From Actinomycetota bacterium (lineage in GTDB: Bacteria > Actinomycetota > Thermoleophilia > Solirubrobacterales > Solirubrobacteraceae): 6,582 nucleotides of DNA. The position numbers were made by a program, and so were the translations under genes. This document shows, in pieces, positions 1 to 5,177 of this stretch. The notes under the pieces are model-generated. The model was given only the letters and a program-made list of their open reading frames with translations, was not told where the DNA came from and ran no database searches. Each line of letters opens with the position of its first letter. Position 1 is the stretch's first letter. Location: contig SYBY01000316.1 of assembly GCA_005788585.1 (NCBI GenBank), positions 1-6,582 on the forward strand, written 5' to 3'.

Positions 1-196
1 CTGCCAGCTCGCGGCGCTCGTCGCCCAGCAGCGGTCCTACAAGACGCTCGAGCGGCTCAGCACCGCCATCGCGGACCGCATCATCAGCGACTTCGAGGTC
101 CAGGCCGTCTCGGTGAAGTGCGCGAAGCCCGAACCGCCGATCCCCCTCCCCGTGGAGGAGGTCGCGGTCGAGGTCTGGCGCGAGGTCGACGAGTAG
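1..196 (+). CDS. folB: Dihydroneopterin aldolase (FolB), C-terminal fragment
   Basis: Only the last 64 codons are present (reading frame from base 2, stop TAG at 194-196); the gene begins before the window. FolB converts 7,8-dihydroneopterin to 6-hydroxymethyl-dihydropterin and glycolaldehyde in cytosolic folate synthesis, giving the substrate of FolK. The fragment reads RSYKTLERLSTAIADRI, then VQAVSVKCAKPEPPIPLP, then VEEVAVEVWRE. This matches the end of the FolB tunnelling fold: the helix with T-LE-L--AIAD, the strand ending in a conserved Lys-Pro and Pro-Pro-Ile, and the final V-VEVWR strand. The catalytic glutamate region lies upstream and cannot be checked. The stop is 4 nt before the thioesterase start and folK follows, which supports the assignment and a shared transcript. 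The similar FolX/PTPS fold is less likely given the folK neighbour. Confidence 0.88.
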   Translation, partial: CQLAALVAQQRSYKTLERLSTAIADRIISDFEVQAVSVKCAKPEPPIPLPVEEVAVEVWREVDE

Positions 197-200
197 CCCC

Positions 201-1010
201 ATGACCTACGACACGGCGTTCGACCGGGCGATCGCGGCGTCGCCCGTCCACGGCGCGCCGGGCCAGTACGCGGTGACGTTCGACGCCGACTGGAACGCGC
301 CCGCGGGCCCCAACGGCGGGTATCTCGCCGCGATGGTGCTCCACGCGATGCAGCTGGCGCTCGACGAGCCCAGCCGCGCGCCGCGCTCGCTCACCCTGCA
401 CTTCATGCGCCCGCCGCAGCCCGGTGGGGGCACCATCGCGGTGGCGACCGAGCGCGCCGGGCGCACGATGACGACGCTCAGCGGCCGGGTCGAGCAGGGG
501 GGCAAGACCATGGTGCTCGCGCTCGCGGCGTTCGGGCCGGCGCGCCCGTCGGTCGCGGACTTCGCGGCCGAGCCGCCAGACGCGCCGGCACCCGACGCGC
601 TGGAACTCATGCCGAGGCACGAGATGATGCCGCCGATCGCCCACCGCTTCGACATGTACCCGCTGCCGGGGCCGATCCCGTTCAGCGGCGGGGACGAGGC
701 GCGCGTCGGTGGCTGGATGCGCCTGCCCGAGCCCCGGGGCGTCGACGCCGCACTGCTGGCGATCGCGACCGACGCGTGGATCCCGGCGGTCTTCGCCCGA
801 ATCACGGAACCGTCGGCCGCGCCGACGGTCGAGCTGACCATCCACTTCCGCCACGTCCCGCCGCCGGGTGACGATTCGCTGCTGCTCACGCAGTTCGTCA
901 CCCACACCTCGTCGGAGGGCTTCTTCGAGGAGGACGGCTGGGTGTGGGCGCCCGACGGCACGCTGCTGGCCCAGTCCCGGCAGCTGGCGCTCCTGGTGCC
1001 GCTGTCGTGA
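201..1010 (+). CDS. TesB-like double-hotdog acyl-CoA thioesterase
   Basis: A 269-residue cytosolic protein with two hotdog domains in tandem, the architecture and approximate length of TesB/acyl-CoA thioesterase II, which hydrolyses acyl-CoA to free acid and CoA. Domain 1 (about residues 20-112) has NAPAGPNGGYLAAMVLHAM, the GGYLA helix motif of this family. Domain 2 (about 165-266) ends in DGTLLAQSRQLALL, the usual C-terminal signature. D191 (in TDAW), T213 (in ELTIHF) and Q261 (in SRQLAL) fall in the order and spacing of the Asp-Thr-Gln triad known from E. coli TesB, so it is probably active. The ATG at 201 was chosen because it lies 4 nt after the folB stop; no strong Shine-Dalgarno is seen, so translational coupling is likely. 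It overlaps folK by 4 nt. The acyl substrate cannot be predicted, and no thioesterase step is part of the standard folate pathway. Confidence 0.85.
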   Translation: MTYDTAFDRAIAASPVHGAPGQYAVTFDADWNAPAGPNGGYLAAMVLHAMQLALDEPSRAPRSLTLHFMRPPQPGGGTIAVATERAGRTMTTLSGRVEQGGKTMVLALAAFGPARPSVADFAAEPPDAPAPDALELMPRHEMMPPIAHRFDMYPLPGPIPFSGGDEARVGGWMRLPEPRGVDAALLAIATDAWIPAVFARITEPSAAPTVELTIHFRHVPPPGDDSLLLTQFVTHTSSEGFFEEDGWVWAPDGTLLAQSRQLALLVPLS

Positions 1011-1531
1011 CCTCGCGGACCGGCTACCTCGGCCTGGGGTCGAACGTCGGCGACAGGCGCGCGCAGCTGCAGGCCGCGGTCGACCTGCTGCCCGCGCACG
1101 GCGTCCGGGTGCTCGCCAGCTCCTCCACGTACGACACCGACCCGGTGGGCGAGGTCCTCGATCAGCCGTCGTTCCTCAACGCGTGCCTGCAGATCGAGAC
1201 CGGCCTGGACCCGATCGGGCTCCTGGACGCGTGCAAGGCGGTCGAGCGCGAGCGCGGACGCGTGCTGGCCGGAGAGCCCGGCTACGTCCACCACGGTCCC
1301 CGGCCGATCGACGTCGACGTCCTGCTCCTGGGCGACCTGACCTTCGATCACCAGCGCCTGCGGCTGCCGCACGAGCAGGTGCTCGCGCGGCGGTTCGTCC
1401 TCATCCCGCTGCTGGAGCTGGACTTCGACCTGACGGTCCCCGACGGGCGGCGGCTGTCCGACGCGCTGGCGGAACTGCCGCTCGACGAGGGTGTGCGGCG
1501 CGCCGGGGCTCCCCTTCAGGTCGAGGCGTAG
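1007..1531 (+). CDS. folK: HPPK, 2-amino-4-hydroxy-6-hydroxymethyldihydropteridine pyrophosphokinase
   Basis: FolK transfers pyrophosphate from ATP to 6-hydroxymethyl-dihydropterin, the step after FolB and before dihydropteroate synthase. The 174-residue product has the N-terminal YLGLGSNVGDR motif (7-17), the pterin-binding SFLNACLQIET segment (55-65), and HHGPRPIDVDVLLLG (95-109), which fits the PROSITE HPPK signature. D102 and D104 correspond to the two magnesium-binding aspartates (D95/D97 in E. coli). The end has LPHEQVLARRFVLIPLLEL. The GTG at 1007 is preferred over an in-frame ATG at 944: the family starts just before YLGLGSN, and this GTG overlaps the thioesterase stop as GTGA, a typical stop-start coupling. 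The 944 start would add 21 low-complexity residues inside the preceding gene. The 3' end overlaps the convergent GST-like gene by 16 bp. Confidence 0.95.
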   Translation: MTSRTGYLGLGSNVGDRRAQLQAAVDLLPAHGVRVLASSSTYDTDPVGEVLDQPSFLNACLQIETGLDPIGLLDACKAVERERGRVLAGEPGYVHHGPRPIDVDVLLLGDLTFDHQRLRLPHEQVLARRFVLIPLLELDFDLTVPDGRRLSDALAELPLDEGVRRAGAPLQVEA

Positions 1532-2241
1532 ACCCCGGGAGGCACGGCGCCGGCCGGCTCAGGCGCGACCTTCCGCGCCCACGCTGCGCACGGCCGTCCC
1601 TCGATGAGGGGCCGGACGTCTCCGATGGTCATGAGCAGCCGCAGCGTCGGCGCGATCTGCAGGTCCGCCGCATTCGGCTCGTCGCCGCCGAGTACGCCCT
1701 CGGAGATGAGCTGGTCGATGTGGTCGAGCTGCGCCGGCAGGTCGCGGAGCGCCTGTTGTGCCGTCGCGAAGTCGGTGTTGTTGAGCTTCTGCTCGGTGGC
1801 GGTGATGCCGGGCGCGAGCAGCTTGATGACCGGGGCGGGCAGGCCCGGGAGCCGCGAGCCGCGCTGGTAGCTGGGGATCGCGTCCGCGCGCTTGGACAGG
1901 GCGGGCCAGAGGATCGTGCGGGCGACCGGCTGGAACGTCTCGTCGCCCCACTGCTCCGCGGTCAGGACACGGGCGCGCTGCTCGGCGTCGGCGGGCAGCA
2001 GCGGCGGGTCGGGCTGCAGCTCGTCGAGCTTGCGCAGGATCGCCCGGGAGCCGGTGATCTTCTCGCCGCTGTCCAGGCGGATGGCGGGGACGGTGCGCGC
2101 GCCGAAGAGCAGGCGGGCGACGGGGGCGTGGAACGGTGGGAGCAGCTCCACGCTGCGGTGCTCGATGCCCTTGCGCTGCAGGGCGAGCTCCACCGTGATG
2201 CAGGGGTGGGAGCCGTGGATCATGAAGAGACGGGGCGCCAT
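1516..2241 (-). CDS. Glutathione S-transferase-like protein
   Basis: A 241-residue protein with a thioredoxin-like N-terminal domain (about 1-80) and an all-helical C-terminal domain (about 90-225), the GST arrangement. Visible marks are HGSHPCITVELALQRKGI (9-26; S11 and C14 sit at the usual active-site position), T50-V51-P52 with the expected cis-proline, GSRAI (64-68) at the place where GSTs bind the gamma-glutamyl group (usually E-S-x-x-I), and GDEPNAADLQIAPTL (186-200), the helix-capping motif of domain 2. The ATG at 2241 is preferred over ATGs at 2250/2253 and a GTG at 2289 because the thioredoxin strand starts right after it, and a TATGAT lies 7 nt upstream. Most actinobacteria use mycothiol rather than glutathione, so the true thiol and substrate are unknown. 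It runs against its neighbours and overlaps the folK 3' end by 16 bp. Confidence 0.82.
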   Translation of the reverse strand: MAPRLFMIHGSHPCITVELALQRKGIEHRSVELLPPFHAPVARLLFGARTVPAIRLDSGEKITGSRAILRKLDELQPDPPLLPADAEQRARVLTAEQWGDETFQPVARTILWPALSKRADAIPSYQRGSRLPGLPAPVIKLLAPGITATEQKLNNTDFATAQQALRDLPAQLDHIDQLISEGVLGGDEPNAADLQIAPTLRLLMTIGDVRPLIEGRPCAAWARKVAPEPAGAVPPGVYAST

Positions 2242-2248
2242 GACGGTC

Positions 2249-2254
2249 ATCATA
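2249..2254 (-). promoter_or_regulatory. Candidate -10 element of the GST-like gene (leaderless type)
   Basis: On the minus strand TATGAT (5 of 6 to the TATAAT consensus) ends 7 nt before the ATG at 2241, so transcription would start at or next to the A of the start codon. No Shine-Dalgarno is visible between the two, which fits a leaderless mRNA, common in actinobacteria. No convincing -35 hexamer is seen 16-18 bp upstream. Confidence 0.45.
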
Positions 2255-2290
2255 TTCACGGGGCTGGCGGCGTGCCGCTCGCGACGCACT

Positions 2291-2296
2291 CATACT
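2291..2296 (+). promoter_or_regulatory. Candidate -10 element of coaX (leaderless type)
   Basis: CATACT (4 of 6 to TATAAT) ends 7 nt before the GTG start of coaX at 2304, the spacing expected when the transcript begins at the start codon. There is no Shine-Dalgarno in TCGCGCC, the bases between them. No good -35 is present. It mirrors the -10-like site of the divergent gene at the same distance. Confidence 0.35.
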
Positions 2297-2303
2297 TCGC
2301 GCC

Positions 2304-3068
2304 GTGCTCCTCGTCGTCGATGTCGGCAACACCCAGACGCACTTCGGCACGTTCGAGGGCGAACGGCTGGTCGAGCACTGGCGTTTCGCGTCGGTCCGGA
2401 CGAGCACCGCGGACGAACTCGGTGCCGCGCTGCGCTCGCTCCTCGAGCTGCGTGGCGTGGGCCTGGCCGACCTCGGCGCGTCGATCGTGTCCTCGACGGT
2501 GCCCGAGCTGGCGCCGGAGTGGCAGCAGGTCGGCGAGCGCTACCTCGGTCACGAGACGCTCATCGTCGGGCCCGGTGTGAAGACCGGCATGCCGATCCGG
2601 TTGGACAACCCGCGTGAGCTGGGCGCCGACCGTCTCGTCAACGCGGTGGCCGCGCACGCGAAGGTCGGCGGCCCCTGCATCGTCGTCGACTTCGGCACGG
2701 CCATCACCTACGACGCGGTGTCCGAGGCCGGGGAGTACCTCGGCGGGGTCATCGCGCCGGGCGTCGAGATCTCGATGGATGCGCTGACCTCACGCGGCGC
2801 GAAGCTGCCGAAGATCGACCTCGCCGAGCCGCGGTCGCTCATCGGCAAGTCGACGGTCGACGCGATCCGCAGCGGCATCATCTACGGCTTCGCCTCGGCG
2901 GTCGACGGGATCGTCGGCCGGCTGCGCGGCGAGCTCGGGCCGGACACGCCGACGATCGCCACGGGCGGCCTGGCGCGGTCGATCGTGCCGCACACGACGC
3001 AGATCGATCAGGTGGATGATCTGCTGACGCTCACGGGCCTGCGACTCATCCACGAGCGGAACGTCTAG
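2304..3068 (+). CDS. coaX: Type III pantothenate kinase (CoaX)
   Basis: CoaX phosphorylates pantothenate with ATP, the first committed step of coenzyme A synthesis, in the cytosol as a dimer. The 254-residue product is of normal length and carries the ASKHA-fold signatures of the type III family: MLLVVDVGNTQTHFG at the N-terminus (D6-x-G-N-T phosphate loop), NPRELGADRLVNAVAA (102-117) with D109 as the likely catalytic aspartate, VVDFGTAITYD (127-137), LGGVIAPG (146-153) and ATGGLA (219-224). This family is not inhibited by CoA and usually needs a monovalent cation (family knowledge). GTG at 2304 is the only start that leaves the N-terminal strand intact. It is transcribed away from the GST-like gene, and its last 23 bp overlap the convergent HxlR gene. 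A coaX-dusB-greA-lysS order is seen in other bacteria, so the gene probably belongs to the housekeeping frame. Confidence 0.96.
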   Translation: MLLVVDVGNTQTHFGTFEGERLVEHWRFASVRTSTADELGAALRSLLELRGVGLADLGASIVSSTVPELAPEWQQVGERYLGHETLIVGPGVKTGMPIRLDNPRELGADRLVNAVAAHAKVGGPCIVVDFGTAITYDAVSEAGEYLGGVIAPGVEISMDALTSRGAKLPKIDLAEPRSLIGKSTVDAIRSGIIYGFASAVDGIVGRLRGELGPDTPTIATGGLARSIVPHTTQIDQVDDLLTLTGLRLIHERNV

Positions 3069-3384
3069 CCCAGCGTTCAGCCCACGCGGCGAGCGGCGGG
3101 TAGGCGTCAAGGAGGGCCCGACCCTCACGCGTGAGGCGGTAGCCGCCGTCGGCCGCCTCGACGGCGCCCGCGTCCCGGAGCTCGGCGGTCCGCTGGGAGA
3201 GCACCGAGCTGCTGATGCCGCCGCAGCGTTCCTGCAGCGCCCGGAAGGTCACCGGTTCACCGTCGCTCAGCTCCCAGATGACGCGCAGCGACCAGCGGCG
3301 GCAGAGCAGGTCCAGGAGGGCCATGATCGGCTCGCCGGAGGTCGAGCCGCGCACGGGGCGGCCGGGTGTGGGGGTGGGGCTCAT
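3046..3384 (-). CDS. HxlR-family winged helix-turn-helix regulator
   Basis: A 112-residue DNA-binding protein, the usual size of HxlR regulators, which act as dimers, often as sensors of electrophiles, quinones or oxidants. The core reads GEPIMALLDLLCRRWSLRVIWEL (18-40), then VTFRALQERCGG, then the recognition helix ISSSVLSQRTAELRDAG (57-73), then the wing GGYRLTREGRALL (80-92). The start at ATG 3384 keeps the GSTSGEPIM region that belongs to this subfamily; an internal ATG at 3324 would cut into helix 1. The upstream Shine-Dalgarno is poor (AGAAG about 7 nt before the start). Two cysteines, C28 and C54, lie in or near the DNA-binding core; the N-terminal cysteine used by many HxlR redox sensors is absent. 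The gene is divergent from the CMD gene with dyad repeats between them, so it probably regulates that gene and itself. Its 3' end overlaps coaX by 23 bp. Confidence 0.9.
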   Translation of the reverse strand: MSPTPTPGRPVRGSTSGEPIMALLDLLCRRWSLRVIWELSDGEPVTFRALQERCGGISSSVLSQRTAELRDAGAVEAADGGYRLTREGRALLDAYPPLAAWAERWARRSARG

Positions 3385-3390
3385 GGTTGT

Positions 3391-3435
3391 GCTTCTGTTT
3401 TCGAAGCGCTACGGTGCCGCTTCTATTTCCAAAGC
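3391..3435. promoter_or_regulatory. Two tandem operator-like dyad repeats in the HxlR/CMD intergenic region
   Basis: GCTTCTGTTTTCGAAGC (3391-3407) and GCTTCTATTTCCAAAGC (3419-3435) agree at 14 of 17 positions. Each is an inverted repeat: the first has perfect GCTTC/GAAGC arms with a 7-nt spacer, the second has GCTTC/AAAGC. Their starts are 28 bp apart. They sit in the only AT-richer stretch nearby, between the divergent start codons at 3384 and 3450, where a dimeric regulator would control both promoters. A weak -10-like TCTATT (3422-3427) lies inside the second copy. The HxlR protein is the obvious candidate ligand, by inference. Confidence 0.6.
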
Positions 3436-3440
3436 AGGAG
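3436..3440 (+). promoter_or_regulatory. Shine-Dalgarno deciding the CMD gene start
   Basis: AGGAG lies 9 nt before the ATG at 3450 and is the clearest ribosome binding site in the window. It supports ATG 3450 over the upstream in-frame GTG at 3366, which would make the protein read through the operator region and overlap the start of the divergent regulator gene. Confidence 0.75.
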
Positions 3441-3449
3441 TCTACGGCC

Positions 3450-4013
3450 ATGGCCCCCCGGATCGCCCCGCTCGAACCGCCGTACCGTCCCGAGATCGCC
3501 GAGATGCTCGCCAAGTGGATGCCGCCGGGTGCAGGGGTCGAGCCCCTTGCCCTCTTCCGCACCATGGCGGTGCATGACGACCTCACGAGCCGCATGCGCC
3601 CGCTCGGCGCCGGCATCCTCGGGTCGGACCGCATCCCCGCACGGCTGCGCGAGCTGGTCATCCACCGCACGTGCGCGCGCTGCGGCGCCGAGTACGAGTG
3701 GGGCGTCCACGCCGTCGGGTTCGGCCGGCCGCTCGGCTTCACCGACGAGCCGCTGCGCGCCACGATCGAGGACGGCCCGGACGCGGCCTGCTGGACCGCG
3801 GACGAGGCGACGGTCCTCCGTCTGGCTGACGAGCTGCACGACACGGGTGCGCTCACCGACACCACGTTCGCGGCGCTGCGGGCGCGGTTCGACGACGCCC
3901 AGATCCTGGAACTCGCGATCTGCGCGGGGTGGTACCACGTGATCTCGTTCGTGATCGGAACGGCGCGGGTGACGCCCGAGCCCTGGGCGCTGCGGTTCGC
4001 CGACGTATCCTGA
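3450..4013 (+). CDS. Carboxymuconolactone decarboxylase / AhpD-like family protein
   Basis: A 187-residue all-helical protein of the CMD/AhpD superfamily, whose members include gamma-carboxymuconolactone decarboxylases and thiol peroxidase partners. The family core is SDRIPARLRELVIHRT (59-74) followed by CARCGAEYEWGVHAVGFG (75-92), with C75-x-x-C78, E81-Y82-E83-W84 and H87, and later ELAICAGWYHVISFVIGTAR (154-173), the second conserved helix. Many relatives of this -EYEW--H type lack the Cys pair; here it is present, so a disulfide-based activity is possible, but the Cys-to-His spacing is longer than in AhpD's CxxCxxxH. The true substrate is unknown. The start is fixed by an AGGAG 9 nt upstream. 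It is divergent from the HxlR regulator across two operator-like repeats, suggesting an inducible stress or detoxification role. dusB follows after 70 nt and could share read-through. Confidence 0.85.
   Translation: MAPRIAPLEPPYRPEIAEMLAKWMPPGAGVEPLALFRTMAVHDDLTSRMRPLGAGILGSDRIPARLRELVIHRTCARCGAEYEWGVHAVGFGRPLGFTDEPLRATIEDGPDAACWTADEATVLRLADELHDTGALTDTTFAALRARFDDAQILELAICAGWYHVISFVIGTARVTPEPWALRFADVS
4006..4011 (+). promoter_or_regulatory. Weak candidate -10 for dusB
   Basis: TATCCT matches TATAAT at 4 of 6 positions and overlaps the end of the CMD gene. A transcript from here would give dusB a leader of about 65 nt. TACCCT at 4025-4030 is an equally weak alternative. No -35 is recognisable, and read-through from the CMD gene is also possible. 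Confidence 0.2.
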
Positions 4014-4043
4014 GAGAAGCGCTTTACCCTGATGGTTTCGGCC

Positions 4044-4072
4044 TCCGGTCCTCGCAAGCTCGGACCTACGGA
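4044..4072 (+). other. Small stem-loop just upstream of dusB
   Basis: TCCG-GTCC (4044-4051) can pair with GGAC (4062-4065) and CGGA (4069-4072), with a 3-nt bulge and a 10-nt loop. It ends 11 nt before the dusB ATG, where no good Shine-Dalgarno is seen. This is a modest structure in GC-rich DNA and may be chance. The rest of the 70-nt gap (4014-4083) shows nothing else recognisable. Confidence 0.2.
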
Positions 4073-4083
4073 CGACGTGACAT

Positions 4084-5085
4084 ATGCGACGCCTCACCGA
4101 CACCTGGAACCTCGCCCACCTGACCGTCCCCAACCGGGTCGTCCTGGCGCCCCTCGCCGGGATCGGCAACTGGTTCGTGCGCCTGCAGGCCCAGCGCTAC
4201 GGCGCGGGGCTGACGGTGAGCGAGATGGTGTCCAGTCATGCCGTGCACTACGGCAACGAGAAGACGTGCACGGAGCTGCTGCGCATCCACCCCGACGAGC
4301 GCACGACGGGCCCCGCCGGGCCGGTGGCGATCCAGCTCTTCGGCCAGGACCCGGACATCATGCGCAGCGCCGCGCGCACCGTCGCGGACGCGGGCGCGGA
4401 CATCATCGACCTGAACATGGGCTGCCCGGTCCCGAAGGTCATGAAGACCGGCGCGGGTGCCGCGCTCATCAAGGACCCGGACACCGCCGTCGCCGTCGCT
4501 GCCGCCGCGCATGAGGGCAGCGGCCTGCCCGTCACCGTGAAGCTGCGCAGCGCGGTGAAGAAGGGCGAGGCGGACGGGTTCGAGCTCGCGCGGCGCCTCG
4601 TGCACGAGGCCGGCGTGCAGGCCATCTGCTTTCACCCGCGCAGCGCGCAGGTCCACCACAAGGGCGAGCCCGATCTCGAGCTGGCCAAGGCGCTCGTGGA
4701 GGACCTGCCGGTCCCCGTGATCCTGTCGGGCGGCATGAACGAGCCCGCGTGGATCGTCGACGCGTTCGAGTTCACGGGCGCCGAGGCGATCATGCTCGCG
4801 CGGGGCGGGCTGGGGAACCCGTGGCTGTTCGCCCGCCTGCTCGAGCGATACGAAGGCGAGCCCACGCGGGACGAGATCCTCGACGAGCTCGACTGGGTCC
4901 TCGACCGCGCCGTCGAGCACCTCGGCGCAGACCGCGCGGGCCGCTACCTGCGCAAGTTCTACCCCTGGTACGTCGACCGGCTGGGGGAGGGCAAGGCGCT
5001 GCAGGAGGCCCTGCAGGCGACGGGCACGATCGACGAGGCGCGCGCGGTGCTCGCGCCCCTGCGCCCCGCCCCGACGGCCGCCTGA
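4084..5085 (+). CDS. dusB: tRNA-dihydrouridine synthase, DusB-like
   Basis: Dus enzymes use FMN and NADPH to reduce specific uridines of the tRNA D-loop region to dihydrouridine. The 333-residue product has a TIM barrel (about 1-245) and the small C-terminal helical tRNA-binding domain (about 260-333). Visible motifs are VVLAPLAGIGNWFVR (19-33, FMN-binding APMAG-type loop), VAIQLFGQDP (81-90), IDLNMGCPVPKVMKTGAGAA (108-127) with C114 as the general-acid cysteine, VKLR (152-155), H184 in FHPRSAQ, ILSGGM (213-218) and LARGGLGNPWLF (238-249), the flavin phosphate site. The segment 183-197 departs from the common HGRTR-Q-Y-G-AD form (HP for HG, HH for the Tyr region), so substrate position should not be assumed. 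ATG 4084 gives the normal N-terminus; the preceding Shine-Dalgarno is poor. A neighbouring lysS is usual for this family in several phyla. Confidence 0.93.
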   Translation: MRRLTDTWNLAHLTVPNRVVLAPLAGIGNWFVRLQAQRYGAGLTVSEMVSSHAVHYGNEKTCTELLRIHPDERTTGPAGPVAIQLFGQDPDIMRSAARTVADAGADIIDLNMGCPVPKVMKTGAGAALIKDPDTAVAVAAAAHEGSGLPVTVKLRSAVKKGEADGFELARRLVHEAGVQAICFHPRSAQVHHKGEPDLELAKALVEDLPVPVILSGGMNEPAWIVDAFEFTGAEAIMLARGGLGNPWLFARLLERYEGEPTRDEILDELDWVLDRAVEHLGADRAGRYLRKFYPWYVDRLGEGKALQEALQATGTIDEARAVLAPLRPAPTAA

Positions 5086-5096
5086 ACAGGCGGCCG
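5075..5096 (+). terminator. Strong hairpin over the dusB stop codon, possible terminator
   Basis: CGGCCGCCT (5075-5083) and AGGCGGCCG (5088-5096) form a perfect 9-bp stem with a GAAC loop. The dusB stop TGA (5083-5085) lies at the stem-loop junction. No T-run follows (next bases GAGCGGGTC), so it is not a classical intrinsic terminator. It may end or stabilise the dusB mRNA, or mark the boundary before the separate greA promoter. Confidence 0.45.
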
Positions 5097-5113
5097 GAGC
5101 GGGTCGAGTCCGC

Positions 5114-5122
5114 TGCTACACT
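5114..5122 (+). promoter_or_regulatory. Candidate extended -10 promoter of greA
   Basis: TGCTACACT fits the extended -10 form TGnTAnnnT (TACACT is 4 of 6 to consensus). The predicted transcription start near 5129 would give greA a leader of roughly 54 nt that includes the hairpin at 5153-5173. It lies after the dusB hairpin and 60 nt before the greA ATG. No clear -35 is seen, which is tolerated by extended -10 promoters. Confidence 0.45.
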
Positions 5123-5152
5123 CTCGCGCTCGCTGGGCCCGTTTGTCTACTG

Positions 5153-5177
5153 TCCCCCCGGCATTGCGGGGGATTTT
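5153..5177 (+). terminator. Terminator-like hairpin in the greA leader, possible attenuator
   Basis: TCCCCC (5153-5158) pairs with GGGGGA (5168-5173) in a 6-bp stem, with G5161-C5162 and G5166-C5167 able to pair inside the loop. TTTT (5174-5177) follows directly, the form of a short intrinsic terminator, yet it lies only 5 nt before the greA start codon and after a candidate greA promoter. The 3' arm GGGGGA is also the only purine-rich Shine-Dalgarno-like sequence, 9 nt from the ATG at 5183, so the stem would block initiation too. It could instead terminate dusB read-through. The T-run is short, so termination may be partial. Confidence 0.5.

Noticed and set aside
944..1006. Upstream ATG as an alternative folK start.
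   Set aside because: It adds 21 residues of GC-driven low complexity inside the thioesterase gene; HPPK proteins begin just before YLGLGSN, which fits GTG 1007.
206..1372. A 388-codon minus-strand frame opposite the thioesterase and folK.
   Set aside because: The plus-strand genes have clear catalytic motifs; this frame has none and its composition is that of a reverse-complement shadow.
1532..1600. GC-rich palindromes (CCCGGG, GGCGCC, GCCGGC) near the folK/GST convergence as possible terminator.
   Set aside because: They are short overlapping restriction-type palindromes inside the GST coding end with no T-run on either strand.
868..2580. A 570-codon open frame on the plus strand crossing folK, the GST-like gene and coaX.
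   Set aside because: It is Arg/Ala/Pro-rich with no domain motifs and overlaps three well supported genes; long spurious frames are normal in DNA of this GC content.
3366..3449. Upstream GTG as an alternative start for the CMD gene.
   Set aside because: It would translate the operator region and overlap the start of the divergent regulator; ATG 3450 has a good AGGAG at proper spacing.
4016..4023. GAAGCGCT near dusB, identical to 3403-3410 at the edge of the first operator-like repeat.
   Set aside because: Only 8 bp are shared and the rest of the 17-bp dyad is absent, so a third regulator site is not supported.
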